This document shows positions 1 to 9,063 of a DNA stretch of 64,000 nt, piece after piece (the stretch's first letter is position 1; each line of letters starts with the position of its first letter). The DNA lies in the NCBI RefSeq assembly GCF_029051685.1, contig NZ_JAACFT010000005.1, positions 124,001 through 188,000 of the forward strand, written 5' to 3'. The notes beneath the pieces are model-generated. The model did not search any database. It was not told the DNA's origin and saw only the letters and a list, made by a program, of their open reading frames with translations. Made by a program: the position numbers and the translations under genes. The DNA is from Bradyrhizobium sp. CSA207 (GTDB taxonomy: Bacteria > Pseudomonadota > Alphaproteobacteria > Rhizobiales > Xanthobacteraceae).

Positions 1-89
1 TTGCGCTCGTTCATGGTGCGCTTGTGTCACGGGTTCCGGAATATGGCAATTTGGGCGTCCAAGGAGGCGATTTTAGCTGTCCGCCTCGG

Positions 90-118
90 TTGACTTTACC
101 CCACGGCTTCGCTCATAA
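90..118 (+). promoter_or_regulatory. candidate promoter for tRNA-Tyr
   Basis: A TTGACT box (90-95) is followed 17 bases later by TCATAA (113-118), about 100 bases upstream of the tRNA-Tyr gene. The -35 box and spacing are good and the -10 box is weak. No other gene lies between, so it would serve the tRNA. This is inference from motif and position only. Confidence 0.35.
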
Positions 119-220
119 CCGCGCCCGGTCGCGCCCCCATCCGGGCTGTCGCGGCCTTCACGTTCCATGGCCGTCTTCGGTCCGCCGGCAAGGTCCGGCC
201 CGATTGTGCTGCCGTCGAGC

Positions 221-306
221 GGGGGAGTGTCCCGAGTGGCAAAGGGAGCTGACTGTAAATCAGCCGCCTTATGGCTTCGCAGGTTCGAGTCCTGCCTCCC
301 CCACCA
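221..306 (+). tRNA. tRNA-Tyr (GTA)
   Basis: The acceptor arms GGGGGAG (221-227) and CTCCCCC (296-302) pair perfectly. The anticodon loop CTGTAAA carries GTA, and the T loop reads GGTTCGAGTCC. A long variable arm, typical of tRNA-Tyr, lies between the anticodon and T arms. Discriminator A303 is followed by a genome-encoded CCA (304-306). The antisense strand gives the familiar spurious peptide seen opposite tRNA genes, which is not a gene. Confidence 0.97.
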
Positions 307-384
307 GCCTTCGCTCGCTTCGCGAGCTACGGCTTGGCAAGCCGGCACGCATGGCTTTGGCCCGGCCAGCCCCCTATCGAGCTC

Positions 385-1356
385 TCACAGTGCCGGCCAA
401 GGCATCGGGATGTAGCTGTAGGCGTTGCCCTCACGCGTGACGTGACCGACGCCGGGGAAGGGCAAGTGCATACCGGCTACGAGTAGGCGATCGGCCGACA
501 CCATATCCAGCACCTTCTTGCGGGTGGCGACCGCAGCCGCCTGGTCCACATCGAAGGCTATCGCCCATTCCGGATGCGCGAATTGCAATGCCGATGAGTG
601 GATCACGTCCGTGAAGAGCAGCATGTTGGCGTCGCCAGAGCCGATCCGCAGGGCGAGATGTCCCGGCGTGTGGCCGGGCGCCGGCACCGCCGCGATGCCG
701 GGCGCGATTTCAACCTCGCCGCCGATCTGCCGGATCTTGCCGCGGTACGGTCCGAGCGATTTGCGTGCCATTTCGAAGAATGGCTTCATCGGATCAGGCG
801 CCTGGGACAGGATGCCGTCGTCGTGCCAGAAAGCGAATTCGACGTTGGCAACCACAATTTCAGCCGCGGGAAAAGCAGCCTCGCCGCCCGCGCCGATCAG
901 GCCGTTCGCGTGGTCAGGATGCAGGTGTGTGACGATCACGGTGTCGATCTCTTCGCGCTTGACGCCAGCCGCGACAAGCGCCTCGGGCAGGTGGCCGAGC
1001 GTTGGTCCCATCGCCGATGCCGTGCCCGTATCGATGAGTATCCGCCGGCTGCCGCGCGTGACAAGGTAGGCATTGACGGAGGTGGCGATAGTCTTCGGCA
1101 GGTACGCTCTCGTCAGCAGCGCCTCCGCGGCACCCGGATCAGCGGCGGGAAAGAGATCAAGGCCGAGATTGAGGTAGCCGTCGCTGAGCGCCGTGATTGT
1201 GAAGTCGCCGAGGGCGAAGCGATGGGCGGCGGGTAGCGGCGCGGCTGTGGTCGCATCAGGTGTTGCACCCTTCGCCGCAAAGGAGCCGGTGCCTGCAAAG
1301 GCCAAGGTACCTGCGCCAAGCGCGGCGCGGCCAAAGGTTCGGCGGTCGATCTTCAT
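385..1356 (-). CDS. MBL-fold metallo-hydrolase, Tat-exported
   Basis: This is a probable periplasmic metallo-beta-lactamase-fold hydrolase of 323 residues. The zinc-binding signature THLHPDH is at residues 143-149, and a second metal region, GHTPGH, lies further on. The N-terminus begins MKIDRRTFGR and continues into an alanine/glycine-rich hydrophobic stretch, a twin-arginine (Tat) signal. I place the start at 1356 because a GGAGATGAG ribosome site precedes it and because it puts the twin-arginine motif at the N-terminus. A longer frame upstream lacks these features. The substrate cannot be read from sequence; relatives include lactonases and other hydrolases. It stands alone, convergent with nothing obvious. 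Confidence 0.85.
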   Translation of the reverse strand: MKIDRRTFGRAALGAGTLAFAGTGSFAAKGATPDATTAAPLPAAHRFALGDFTITALSDGYLNLGLDLFPAADPGAAEALLTRAYLPKTIATSVNAYLVTRGSRRILIDTGTASAMGPTLGHLPEALVAAGVKREEIDTVIVTHLHPDHANGLIGAGGEAAFPAAEIVVANVEFAFWHDDGILSQAPDPMKPFFEMARKSLGPYRGKIRQIGGEVEIAPGIAAVPAPGHTPGHLALRIGSGDANMLLFTDVIHSSALQFAHPEWAIAFDVDQAAAVATRKKVLDMVSADRLLVAGMHLPFPGVGHVTREGNAYSYIPMPWPAL

Positions 1357-1461
1357 ATTCTCATCTCCATCAGCTCTTGTGGATGTTCGCAGGGCCACCA
1401 CTGTGCCCGTCACGACGTAATCATCTATTTGCTTGCTATTGAGAGCGGAAGTCTGTCGAAG

Positions 1462-2361
1462 TTAAATCGCCTGCCATGAAGCAGGCAGGGTATCTCGGAT
1501 CATCGCCTCGAGGCTGCTTGCCTTGACGCCGAGGAGATTTTCGGTGTCGGAGGCGTCGATCAGGAGGGACTTGTCGAACAAATAGGACATCTCGACGCCC
1601 TCGTGAAAGCCGATAGACTCCAATTCGTCCGCGGTCAGCCGATGGAGTTCGGGCGCCTCGATTTCCAGTGCAGCTGCAAATTTTCCGACGAGCTCGCGAA
1701 TTGATGCGTTCCGGCAGGGTACATGAAACGCACGTCCCCACGCTCCGGAATAGCGGCAGACTGCCACGAGCGTCCTTGCGGTGTCTTTGGTGAAGGACCA
1801 CGCGTGGGCAGCATCCAAGTCGCCCAGGAACGAGATCGCGTGACCCCGAAGCAGCGATGGAAGTGCCAGCAGGGAGAAATAGGTCACCGCGCTCTGGCCC
1901 AAATAGTCGCTGGCGCGAACCTCGATCGCAGGAACGTCGGACGCGAGAGCCCGCTGCCACATGATGTTCCTCACGGTGCCTTTTCGGGTGGTCGGATCCA
2001 ATGGCAGGGCAGCGGTCAGCGGGCTTGGGGCATTCTCCCCATAGCCATAAGCGTTGCCGAGCACGACGAGCTTGGCGCCGACGGCCTCAGCGGCCTTGAC
2101 CGTTCCGTCCATGATCGGGAAGAAGTCGGTCGGCCATCGGTGATAGGCGGCCATCGCGCACATGAAAATGGCTTCGGCGCCTTTGGCCATTGTGGCAAGC
2201 TGTTTGGGATCGCTGGCATCAGCTGAGATTGTGCGCAGACCCGCGGCACTGATCGATCCGGCGTTCCTGCTCGTCAGGACAACGTCATGCCCGTCTTCTA
2301 CCAGGAGACGTGCCGTTTCACGCCCGACCGGGCCGGCGCCAACGACGACATAAGAACTCAT
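1462..2361 (-). CDS. NAD(P)-binding epimerase/reductase-like protein
   Basis: This 299-residue protein has an N-terminal Rossmann fold. The dinucleotide-binding motif GAGPVGRETA sits near residues 8-17, followed by an atypical short-chain dehydrogenase/NmrA-like body. No classical YxxxK active site is obvious, so it may be an extended or atypical SDR acting on a small molecule. The start at 2361 has a GAGGA ribosome site 6 bases upstream. An in-frame extension upstream has no such site and would overlap the divergent AraC-type regulator. The divergent arrangement suggests the regulator controls this gene, which is inference. Confidence 0.8.
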   Translation of the reverse strand: MSSYVVVGAGPVGRETARLLVEDGHDVVLTSRNAGSISAAGLRTISADASDPKQLATMAKGAEAIFMCAMAAYHRWPTDFFPIMDGTVKAAEAVGAKLVVLGNAYGYGENAPSPLTAALPLDPTTRKGTVRNIMWQRALASDVPAIEVRASDYLGQSAVTYFSLLALPSLLRGHAISFLGDLDAAHAWSFTKDTARTLVAVCRYSGAWGRAFHVPCRNASIRELVGKFAAALEIEAPELHRLTADELESIGFHEGVEMSYLFDKSLLIDASDTENLLGVKASSLEAMIRDTLPASWQAI

Positions 2362-2475
2362 GCGATCCTCATCTGCTTTTGCGGCAACAGACGAAGTTGT
2401 GGACGTAGTCTCATTGAAATTCGCGCATGATGCGCCAAATAGTGGACACGTTCCGCCAAAGCTTCGGACACCGGC

Positions 2476-3294
2476 ATGCATTTTCAGCGCGGCCTTGCAC
2501 CAATATCGGCCGTCAGCGTCTTCTCCGCGCACCGTGAACCGGGCCCGCAGATTCTGCTTCCGATCGGGATGCATCGGATCATAGTGCACCTGAGTGCCGC
2601 TACCCGCTCGTTTTGCCGAGAGAGCGGCTACGCCGCTCTGCGCGAAGCAGGCGACATTGACCTCATCCCCTCCGGAGCAACGGGAGGTTTCGACGCGGAG
2701 AGCGCATACGATTCGCTCGAGATCCGTCTTTCGCCGGCCATGCTTGACCAAGTTGCGGCCGAGGCAAGGCGCGCGAGACCCGTTGAGAAGTTTGACGTGC
2801 GCCATCAGTTGCGGAACGAGCGCATCGTTCACCTGGCCAACGCGCTCGCAGCCGAGATACGTGCAGGGTCTCCGAGCGGCGATTTATACGCCGACAGCGT
2901 CGGCACAGCCTTGGCAATTCAGTTGCTCGGCATGACGGATCATGAGCCGCTCCGGTCGGGACGGTTGTCCAGCCAGCAGCTGAAGCGGGTATTGGACTTC
3001 ATCGACGGGCATTTGGACCATCCCCTCACGCTCGATCGATTGAGTCGCGAGGCTGGTGTCAGCAGCTCGCACCTGCGGACATGGTTCAAGGTCGCGACGG
3101 GCATGACGGTGCACCGTTACGTGTTGCGGAGAAGGCTCGAACGAGCGCGCTTTCTCATCTTAAATCGTGATCTGAGGACAAGCGAGGTTGCGCTCGAGGC
3201 CGGCTTTGCTCACCAATCCCATTTGTCGCGATGGATGCGGCGCGAGTTTGGTCATACACCGGGCGATCTGCGTCGCATGCGTGGATCCGGATGA
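2476..3294 (+). CDS. AraC-family transcriptional regulator
   Basis: This is a DNA-binding regulator of 272 residues. The C-terminal AraC/XylS domain holds two helix-turn-helix units, about residues 187-206 (LSREAGVSSSHLRTWFK) and 235-257 (TSEVALEAGFAHQSHLSRW). The second ends in the usual FGHTPGDLRR region. The N-terminal part resembles a cupin-like sensor domain but is poorly conserved. It is transcribed divergently from the NAD(P)-binding protein gene at 1462-2361, the most likely target. The start is the first in-frame ATG, has no convincing ribosome site and is uncertain. Confidence 0.85.
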   Translation: MHFQRGLAPISAVSVFSAHREPGPQILLPIGMHRIIVHLSAATRSFCRESGYAALREAGDIDLIPSGATGGFDAESAYDSLEIRLSPAMLDQVAAEARRARPVEKFDVRHQLRNERIVHLANALAAEIRAGSPSGDLYADSVGTALAIQLLGMTDHEPLRSGRLSSQQLKRVLDFIDGHLDHPLTLDRLSREAGVSSSHLRTWFKVATGMTVHRYVLRRRLERARFLILNRDLRTSEVALEAGFAHQSHLSRWMRREFGHTPGDLRRMRGSG

Positions 3295-3300
3295 CTCCGA

Positions 3301-4332
3301 CTACCCCATCATCTCCCTGACCATCGGCACCGCCTTGCGCCCATAAAGCTCGATGCTGCGCATCAGCTTCTCATGCGGCAGCGGTCCTGCCGAATACTTC
3401 AACTGAAAGCGCGAAATGCCGAGCGCCTTTGCGGTTGCCGCGATTTTTCGCGCGACGGTTTCCGGCGAGCCGACATAGAGCGAGCCGTGCTCGGCCTCGC
3501 TGACGAACTCGTCGCGGCCCATCGGTGGCCAGCCGCGCTCCCTGCCAATGCGGTCGCGCATGGCCTTGTAGTCGGGCCATAGCTCCTCGCGCGCCTCTTC
3601 ATCGGTCTCGGCGATATAGCCCGGTGAGTGCACGCCGATCGGCTTTGCCGGGCGGCCAAATTCCTTGAAGGCGCGGTGATAGAGATCGACGTAAGGCGCA
3701 AAACGCGTGGGATCGCCGCCGATGATCGCGAGCATCAAGGGCAGATCGTAATGCGCGGCGCGCACCACCGATTGCGGACTGCCGCCGACGCCGATCCAGG
3801 TTTTCAGCGCGCCGTGCTCGACCGGCGGATAGACGAGCTGGTCCTTCAGCGGCGGACGCAGCTTACCTTCCCAGGTCACGGGCTTCTGCGGCAGCAGCGC
3901 GGTGAAGAGGTCGAGCTTCTCCTCGAACAGCGCCTCGTAGGCGCGCAAGTCGAAGCCGAACAGGGGAAAGGATTCGGTGAAGGAGCCGCGGCCGAGGATC
4001 ACCTCGGCGCGTCCGTTCGAGACCGCGTCGAGCGTGGCAAAGCGCTGGAACACGCGAATGGGATCATCCGAGCTGAGCACCGTCACCGCCGAGCCGAGAT
4101 GGATGCGTTTGGTGCGGGACGCGATCGCGGCCAGCACGGTCTCGGGCGAAGAGATCGCGAAATCGGCGCGGTGATGTTCACCCAGCCCGATGAAGTCGAG
4201 GCCGAGCTCGTCGGCCAGCACCGCCTCATCGACGACATTGCGGATCACCTGCGCATGCGCAAGCATGGCGCCGGAGGCGTCCCTCGTGACGTCGCCAAAG
4301 GTATCCAGTCCGAATTCGAGCGGTGCGGTCAT
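3301..4332 (-). CDS. LLM-class flavin-dependent oxidoreductase
   Basis: This is a 343-residue luciferase-like monooxygenase. It has the family TIM-barrel layout: an N-terminal strand LEFGLDTFGD, GLDFIGLGEHH near residues 45-55, the block RVFQRFATLDAVSNGRAEVILGRG split across the central barrel, and a C-terminal segment SPETVARKIAA that helps close the FMN pocket. The family uses reduced FMN and oxygen to oxidise small carbon, sulfur or nitrogen substrates. The substrate here is unknown. The length is normal. It lies tail to tail with the AraC gene (6 bases between stops) and upstream of the helicase gene on the same strand. Confidence 0.88.
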   Translation of the reverse strand: MTAPLEFGLDTFGDVTRDASGAMLAHAQVIRNVVDEAVLADELGLDFIGLGEHHRADFAISSPETVLAAIASRTKRIHLGSAVTVLSSDDPIRVFQRFATLDAVSNGRAEVILGRGSFTESFPLFGFDLRAYEALFEEKLDLFTALLPQKPVTWEGKLRPPLKDQLVYPPVEHGALKTWIGVGGSPQSVVRAAHYDLPLMLAIIGGDPTRFAPYVDLYHRAFKEFGRPAKPIGVHSPGYIAETDEEAREELWPDYKAMRDRIGRERGWPPMGRDEFVSEAEHGSLYVGSPETVARKIAATAKALGISRFQLKYSAGPLPHEKLMRSIELYGRKAVPMVREMMG

Positions 4333-4420
4333 CGATCAGGTCTCTGCGGGGAAGATGTTCGAGACTTAATGGATGACCGCTTTGCCACAAGGCGGCTTTC
4401 GGAAATGCTCGGTTTCCGTT

Positions 4421-6529
4421 TTACCGCCACATCCCGCGCATCCGCGCGCCGATGTCGACCTTCGGGCCTTGCGCCGCGGTGCGCGCGGCGCCGGCGGCAG
4501 CCTTCGGCCAGGCGGTGCGCTCGAACAGATAAACCAGCTGCTCCGGGATGAAGCGGGTGCGCGAGGCATAGACGTGGCGGTCGCCCTTGGCGGCCTGGCC
4601 GTGGGTGAAGAAGCGCTGCGGCACGATCAGGTGCAGATCGTCCTTGGCGCGCGTCATCGCCACATAGAGAAGCCGGCGCTCCTCCTCGAGTTCGGCGCTG
4701 GTGCCGGCGCCGAGATCGGAGGGCATGCAGCCGTCGACGACGTTGAGCACGAACACCGACTTCCACTCCTGCCCCTTGGCGGAGTGGATGGTGGACAGGA
4801 TCAGGTAGTCCTCGTCGCGCAAGGGAGGCCCGGATTTGTCGCTGGTCGCATCCGGCGGGTCGAGCGTGAGCTCGGTCAGGAATTTTTCGCGCGAGACGTA
4901 GCCGCTCGCGATCTGCTCGAGCTGCATGAGATCGGCGCGGCGGGTCTCGGAATCCTCGTGGATGCGATCGAGATGCGGCGCGTACCACAGCCGCACGCGT
5001 TCGAGATCGGCCGGCCATTCCGAATAGCGCAGGTTTTCGATGGTGCGGACGAAGTCGGTCCAGTCCGCGCCGGTGCGCGGCGGCACCGGGAGCTGGCCGA
5101 GTGCGTGCAGCGGGTCGGGGCTTTCTGCCATCTGGTCGAGCACGCGCTGCGCGGTCGCCGGCCCAATGCCCGGCAACAGATGCAGGATGCGAAATCCCGC
5201 GACGCGGTCGCGCGGATTTTCGGCAAAGCGCAGCAGCGCCAGTACGTCCTTGACGTGAGCGGCGTCGAGGAATTTCAGCCCGCCGAATTTGACGAAGGGG
5301 ATGTTGCGGCGGGTCAGCTCGATCTCCAGCGGCCCCGAATGCGAAGAGGTGCGGAACAGCACCGCCTGGTGCTTGAGCAGCGCGCCTTGCTCGCGGTTGG
5401 CCAGCACCTCTTCGACGATGTAGCGGGCCTGGTCCGCCTCGTCGTGCACGGTGACGAGCTGCGGCTTTTGCGTGGAATTGCGGTCGGTCCAGAGATTCTT
5501 GGTGAAGCGCTCGCGGGCGAGGCCGATGACGCCGTTGGCCGCCGCTAGCACGGTCTGCGTCGAGCGGTAATTGCGGTCGAGCGTGATGAGCTCGGCGCGC
5601 GGCGAAAAGCTTTGCGGGAAGTCGAGGATGTTGCGCACGGTGGCGGCGCGGAACGAGTAGATCGACTGCGCATCATCGCCGACCACGGTGAGCCCGCGTC
5701 CGTCAGGCTTCAGCGCCAGCAGGATCGAGGATTGCAGGCGGTTGGTGTCCTGGTACTCGTCGACCAGCACGTGATCGAAGCGGCCGCCGATCTCCTCGGC
5801 GATCAGCGCATCGCTCATCATCTGCGACCAGTAGAGCAGGAGGTCGTCGTAGTCGAGCACGTGCTGGGCCTGCTTGGCCTCGACGTAAGATGCGAACAGG
5901 CTCTTCAGCTCGGCGGCCCAGCCCGCACACCAGGGATAATGCTGGCCGAGCACCTTCTCGATCTCCATCTCGGCATTGACGCAGCGCGAGTAGATCGAAA
6001 GACACGTGCCCTTGGCCGGAAAGCGGCTCTCGGGCTTCGACAGGCCGCGTTCGTGCCGGACCAGGTTCATCAGGTCGGCGGAATCCTCGCGGTCGTGGAT
6101 GGTGAAGGACGGGTCGACGCCGATCCGCTCGGCATATTCGCGCAACAGTCGCGCGCCGATGCCGTGGAAGGTACCAGCCCAGCTCAAGGCGCCGCGCATG
6201 ATCGCGGCATTGTTCTCGCCGAGCACTTTTCGCGCGATGCGCTCGACCCGGCCGGCCATCTCGGCCGCGGCGCGGCGGGAGAACGTCATCAAGAGGATGC
6301 GGCGCGGATCGGCGCCCGCGACGATCAGATGCGCGACGCGGTGGGCGAGCGTGTTGGTCTTGCCGGAGCCGGCGCCGGCGATGACGAGCAGGGGGGCGCC
6401 CACGGTCGACCCATCGGCCACGCCATGCTCGACGGCGCGGCGCTGCTCCGCATTGAGCGTGTCCAGATATGTCGCCACGAATCGCCCCGGTGAAAGATCA
6501 AGCGTCGGCGATTTGCTTGCGAATCGCAA
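4421..6529 (-). CDS. UvrD/Rep-type ATP-dependent DNA helicase
   Basis: This superfamily 1A 3'-5' helicase of 702 residues probably acts in DNA repair or replication restart. Visible motifs in order: Q-motif region LNAEQRRAV near residue 26; Walker A AGAGSGKT at about 51-58; motif II DEYQDT near residue 255; motif III VVGDDAQSIYSFR; motif V TIHSAKGQEW; motif VI VAMTRAKDDL near the C-terminus. It is slightly longer than Rep and similar to PcrA, but lacks the extended UvrD C-terminal tail. The name should stay at family level because Bradyrhizobia carry several paralogues. Confidence 0.92.
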   Translation of the reverse strand: MRFASKSPTLDLSPGRFVATYLDTLNAEQRRAVEHGVADGSTVGAPLLVIAGAGSGKTNTLAHRVAHLIVAGADPRRILLMTFSRRAAAEMAGRVERIARKVLGENNAAIMRGALSWAGTFHGIGARLLREYAERIGVDPSFTIHDREDSADLMNLVRHERGLSKPESRFPAKGTCLSIYSRCVNAEMEIEKVLGQHYPWCAGWAAELKSLFASYVEAKQAQHVLDYDDLLLYWSQMMSDALIAEEIGGRFDHVLVDEYQDTNRLQSSILLALKPDGRGLTVVGDDAQSIYSFRAATVRNILDFPQSFSPRAELITLDRNYRSTQTVLAAANGVIGLARERFTKNLWTDRNSTQKPQLVTVHDEADQARYIVEEVLANREQGALLKHQAVLFRTSSHSGPLEIELTRRNIPFVKFGGLKFLDAAHVKDVLALLRFAENPRDRVAGFRILHLLPGIGPATAQRVLDQMAESPDPLHALGQLPVPPRTGADWTDFVRTIENLRYSEWPADLERVRLWYAPHLDRIHEDSETRRADLMQLEQIASGYVSREKFLTELTLDPPDATSDKSGPPLRDEDYLILSTIHSAKGQEWKSVFVLNVVDGCMPSDLGAGTSAELEEERRLLYVAMTRAKDDLHLIVPQRFFTHGQAAKGDRHVYASRTRFIPEQLVYLFERTAWPKAAAGAARTAAQGPKVDIGARMRGMWR

Positions 6530-6605
6530 TGCGGCTGGACGGAACCGGATTTAGGACTTAGGGGAGAGACGGACCAAAAGTTCCAGTCCGCGAAGCCTGC
6601 CAGGA

Positions 6606-7196
6606 ATGACCGAGCTCAAGCCCGACCAGTTCGAGATGCGGCGGCTGGAGTCGCTCAGCAACACCATTTTCGGCGTCGCCATGACGCTGCTGGCCTATGA
6701 CCTGCCCAAGGCCGCCGTCTTCACCAACGCACCTGGCTGGAGCGATCTCGCACAGGTCTATTCCGGCAAGCTCGCCGGTCTGGCGCTCAGCTTCATCATC
6801 GCCGGCGTGTTCTGGATCAGCCACCACCGCCGGCTGGCGCGCCAGCCCGTGGGCAGCCGCGGCACGGTGGTGCTCAACCTGTTCTTTCTGCTCTCGATCG
6901 TGCTGCTGCCCGTGACCAACGGCCTCTACACCAATTATGCCATGAGCAGCGCGGTCGCCGTGCTCTATGGCCTGAATTTGACCGCCATCGCCGGTCTCAA
7001 TGCCTGGCTGTGGTGGAGGATTTTGGGCGGCTGGCGCCACGAGATCATGGCCTCGCTGTTTCCGCTTCTGGTGTTCATTCCGGGCACGATCGTCGCGGTG
7101 TTCGCGCCGCACGTCGCGCCCTTCGTGTGGTTCATCGCCTTCGGCGGGCTCGTGATCCAGCGCTTCTATGCCGCGCCGACCGGGGCGGACGCGTAG
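6606..7196 (+). CDS. TMEM175-family (DUF1211) membrane protein
   Basis: This is a 196-residue polytopic inner-membrane protein. The N-terminal helix carries RRLESLSNTIFGVAMTLLAYDL (residues 12-33), a divergent form of the RxxxFSD pore signature of bacterial TMEM175 potassium channels. The phenylalanine-serine-aspartate is replaced by Leu-Ser-Asn, so channel activity is uncertain. About six hydrophobic segments follow. The gene converges with the YciI-like gene downstream (9 bases between ends). Confidence 0.75.
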   Translation: MTELKPDQFEMRRLESLSNTIFGVAMTLLAYDLPKAAVFTNAPGWSDLAQVYSGKLAGLALSFIIAGVFWISHHRRLARQPVGSRGTVVLNLFFLLSIVLLPVTNGLYTNYAMSSAVAVLYGLNLTAIAGLNAWLWWRILGGWRHEIMASLFPLLVFIPGTIVAVFAPHVAPFVWFIAFGGLVIQRFYAAPTGADA

Positions 7197-7205
7197 GCCC
7201 CGCGG

Positions 7206-7592
7206 TCATCCATCCGACGGCGTCGCGCCGAACCCTTCCGCTGGCACGTAAAGCTTGACCGGGCGGATTTCGTAGACCGCGGTCGGATTGACCTGACGCA
7301 GCGTCCGCGCCGCCGCGATCGCCTCTTCGTCCGTGTCGTATTCAACGAGGTGGAAGCCGAGAAGCTGCTCCTTGGTCTCGGCAAATGGGCCGTCCAGCAC
7401 CATGCCCGCGCCGGGACCACGCAAGGTGCGGGCCTTTCGGGTCCGATCCAGACGGGCGGCCGGCCCAAAGTGTCCGCTTGCCCTCAAGGGCGCCTGAACC
7501 TCCAGGACTCTGGCCACGACCGCGGCGTCCTGCTCCGGCGTCCACGACAAAATCTCGTCTTCCACATGGTAGGCCAGGATGGCGTAGAGCAT
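7206..7592 (-). CDS. YciI-like (YCII/DGPF domain) protein
   Basis: This 128-residue single-domain protein of the YCII/DGPF family has the diagnostic DGPFAETKE at about residues 75-83 and a ferredoxin-like fold predicted from the alternating pattern. Family members are often encoded beside ECF sigma factors or used as small enzymes of unclear reaction; no sigma gene adjoins it here. The start at the ATG (7592) is chosen because GAGG lies 5 bases upstream; a GTG two codons earlier is too close to that site. The function is unknown beyond the fold. Confidence 0.82.
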   Translation of the reverse strand: MLYAILAYHVEDEILSWTPEQDAAVVARVLEVQAPLRASGHFGPAARLDRTRKARTLRGPGAGMVLDGPFAETKEQLLGFHLVEYDTDEEAIAAARTLRQVNPTAVYEIRPVKLYVPAEGFGATPSDG

Positions 7593-7785
7593 CGTCACCT
7601 CGTTCTTTTTGTTGTCGCAAGCTCAAAGGACGTATCACCGCGCCCGCTGCCGACAAAGCCGGAACACAAAATATTGCGTCGCCACGGCGCGACGAAACCG
7701 TCCCGAAACCCGATTGCCGGCCTCTGGCGTGAACGCCGCGGGACGGGGCCACGACTGATGACCACCAAGAACACTGGAGGCGGCA

Positions 7786-7971
7786 ATGTCGGGTCACACT
7801 ATCAAGATCATCTGCGATGCGCGTCGGGCGGGACAATCGGAGCCTGCCGATCTGCACGACCATGCCGGCCATCACCGCTATTACGGCAGCTCCGCCGAGA
7901 AGGGCGGCGAGCGCATCGCCGAAAGCCGACGCGGCAAGCGCCCGCGCTCGCCTAACGTCTGCGGCTTCTGA
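7786..7971 (+). CDS. small hypothetical protein, 61 aa
   Basis: I do not recognise this short frame. In its favour: a well placed GGAGG ribosome site 5 bases before the ATG, strong G/C preference at third codon positions, and the absence of any competing frame. The protein is hydrophilic and basic, rich in His, Arg and Gly, with a HDHAGHHRYYG stretch in the middle and two cysteines (ICDA near the start, NVCGF at the end). No membrane segment or signal is seen. It lies between two minus-strand genes. Confidence 0.5.
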   Translation: MSGHTIKIICDARRAGQSEPADLHDHAGHHRYYGSSAEKGGERIAESRRGKRPRSPNVCGF

Positions 7972-8000
7972 CCTTTCGCGCGTTGAACGGTTGCCGCGCG

Positions 8001-8714
8001 TCACATTCCGCTCAGCACCTGCTTGATCAGGGTTTCCCGCAACCGGGCGAGTTCGCCGCTCGCATCCATCTGCTCGATCACCTTTCCGACTTTCGGCACG
8101 AGATCGCGATGCCGTTGATGCAAATAGTGGTAGATGCTGATGCGCTCGAGTGGCGGGGAGAGCGGATGGATCCTGGCCTGAAGATTGAGTTTCCTCACCG
8201 CAACCAGCCCGCTGAAGAAGTCGGTGACCATCACGTCGAAGCGGTCGGCATCGAGCATCTTGACCATGCTCTCCAGGCTGGTGGTCGCCGTGACGCGGGC
8301 CATGCCGCGCGTACCGGCCTCCGACGAACCGACGCCGCGCACGATGCCGATGCTGTAGTCCCTGATCGAATTCCAGCCGGCGACGTCGAAATGCAGTTTC
8401 GTGGTGAAGACTGCGGGCTCGATGTAATTGATCGCAGGTGTCACCTGGATCAGCGTCGGGTAGTCGCGCGAGAGCGTTCCGATCCGCTGGATCTCGCCGT
8501 CGACCTCGCCGGCGCTCGACAGCGCGAGCGCGCGCTTGCCGGGGACGTCCTCGAATTCGAGCTTGATGTTCAGCCTGGCATAGACCGCGCGCAGCATCTC
8601 GCCGCCGACATATTGATCGGGGATGTCGGCGATGCGCGCCAGCCGGATGACCTCTTGCGCCTGCGACGGGCCGGCTGCGAGCAGCGACAGGCAGACCACG
8701 ACTATCCGCCACAT
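8001..8714 (-). CDS. periplasmic solute-binding-like protein
   Basis: This 237-residue secreted protein resembles bacterial extracellular solute-binding family 3 proteins. The N-terminus MWRIVVVCLSLLAAGPSQAQ is a Sec signal peptide with probable cleavage after Ala-Gln-Ala-like residues. The mature protein starts EVIRLARI. No transporter membrane or ATPase subunits adjoin it, so it may be an orphan binding protein or a sensor ligand-binder; the neighbouring divergent hybrid kinase is a possible partner (inference). The start at 8714 is supported by AGGGAGA upstream; a longer in-frame start would bury the signal peptide. Confidence 0.75.
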   Translation of the reverse strand: MWRIVVVCLSLLAAGPSQAQEVIRLARIADIPDQYVGGEMLRAVYARLNIKLEFEDVPGKRALALSSAGEVDGEIQRIGTLSRDYPTLIQVTPAINYIEPAVFTTKLHFDVAGWNSIRDYSIGIVRGVGSSEAGTRGMARVTATTSLESMVKMLDADRFDVMVTDFFSGLVAVRKLNLQARIHPLSPPLERISIYHYLHQRHRDLVPKVGKVIEQMDASGELARLRETLIKQVLSGM

Positions 8715-9063
8715 GGCGCGTCTCCCTGAGCGTGCCTTTTGGGCGTGCCCTGCTACCACCGGACTCCGGTGCCGCGCGATCTACCGGAGCTGGCGCCTGC
8801 GCCGGGCCGCAACGCTCACAGCGCGTTCCCGCTGTGCGGGCGGCTCCAGACTTTCACCGATGTCATTCTAGCACGCGAGGTGGTAGTTTGCCTGGGAATC
8901 CTGCTGCTGGGCGCAAGATATGACCCCGCCGACCTCAAGCCGCCCATGGGCCGACAGGATCGCTGCGCGCATCGCGCGCTGAGGGAGAGTCTCAACCGTT
9001 GAATTTGCTCGCGGCTGCGATCGGCAGGCTGAGCAGGTGCTGCCATTTTCGGGGACGTGGTGC
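8715..9063. other. intergenic region without clear features
   Basis: About 350 bases lie between the divergent solute-binding-like gene and the hybrid kinase gene. It must contain both promoters, but I see no good -35/-10 pair with 16-18 base spacing, no strong palindrome and no convincing small coding frame with a ribosome site. Confidence 0.4.

Noticed and set aside
73..348. minus-strand frame opposite tRNA-Tyr reading QDSNLRSHKAADLQSA
   Set aside because: This is a well-known translation artefact of tRNA antisense strands and is not a protein.
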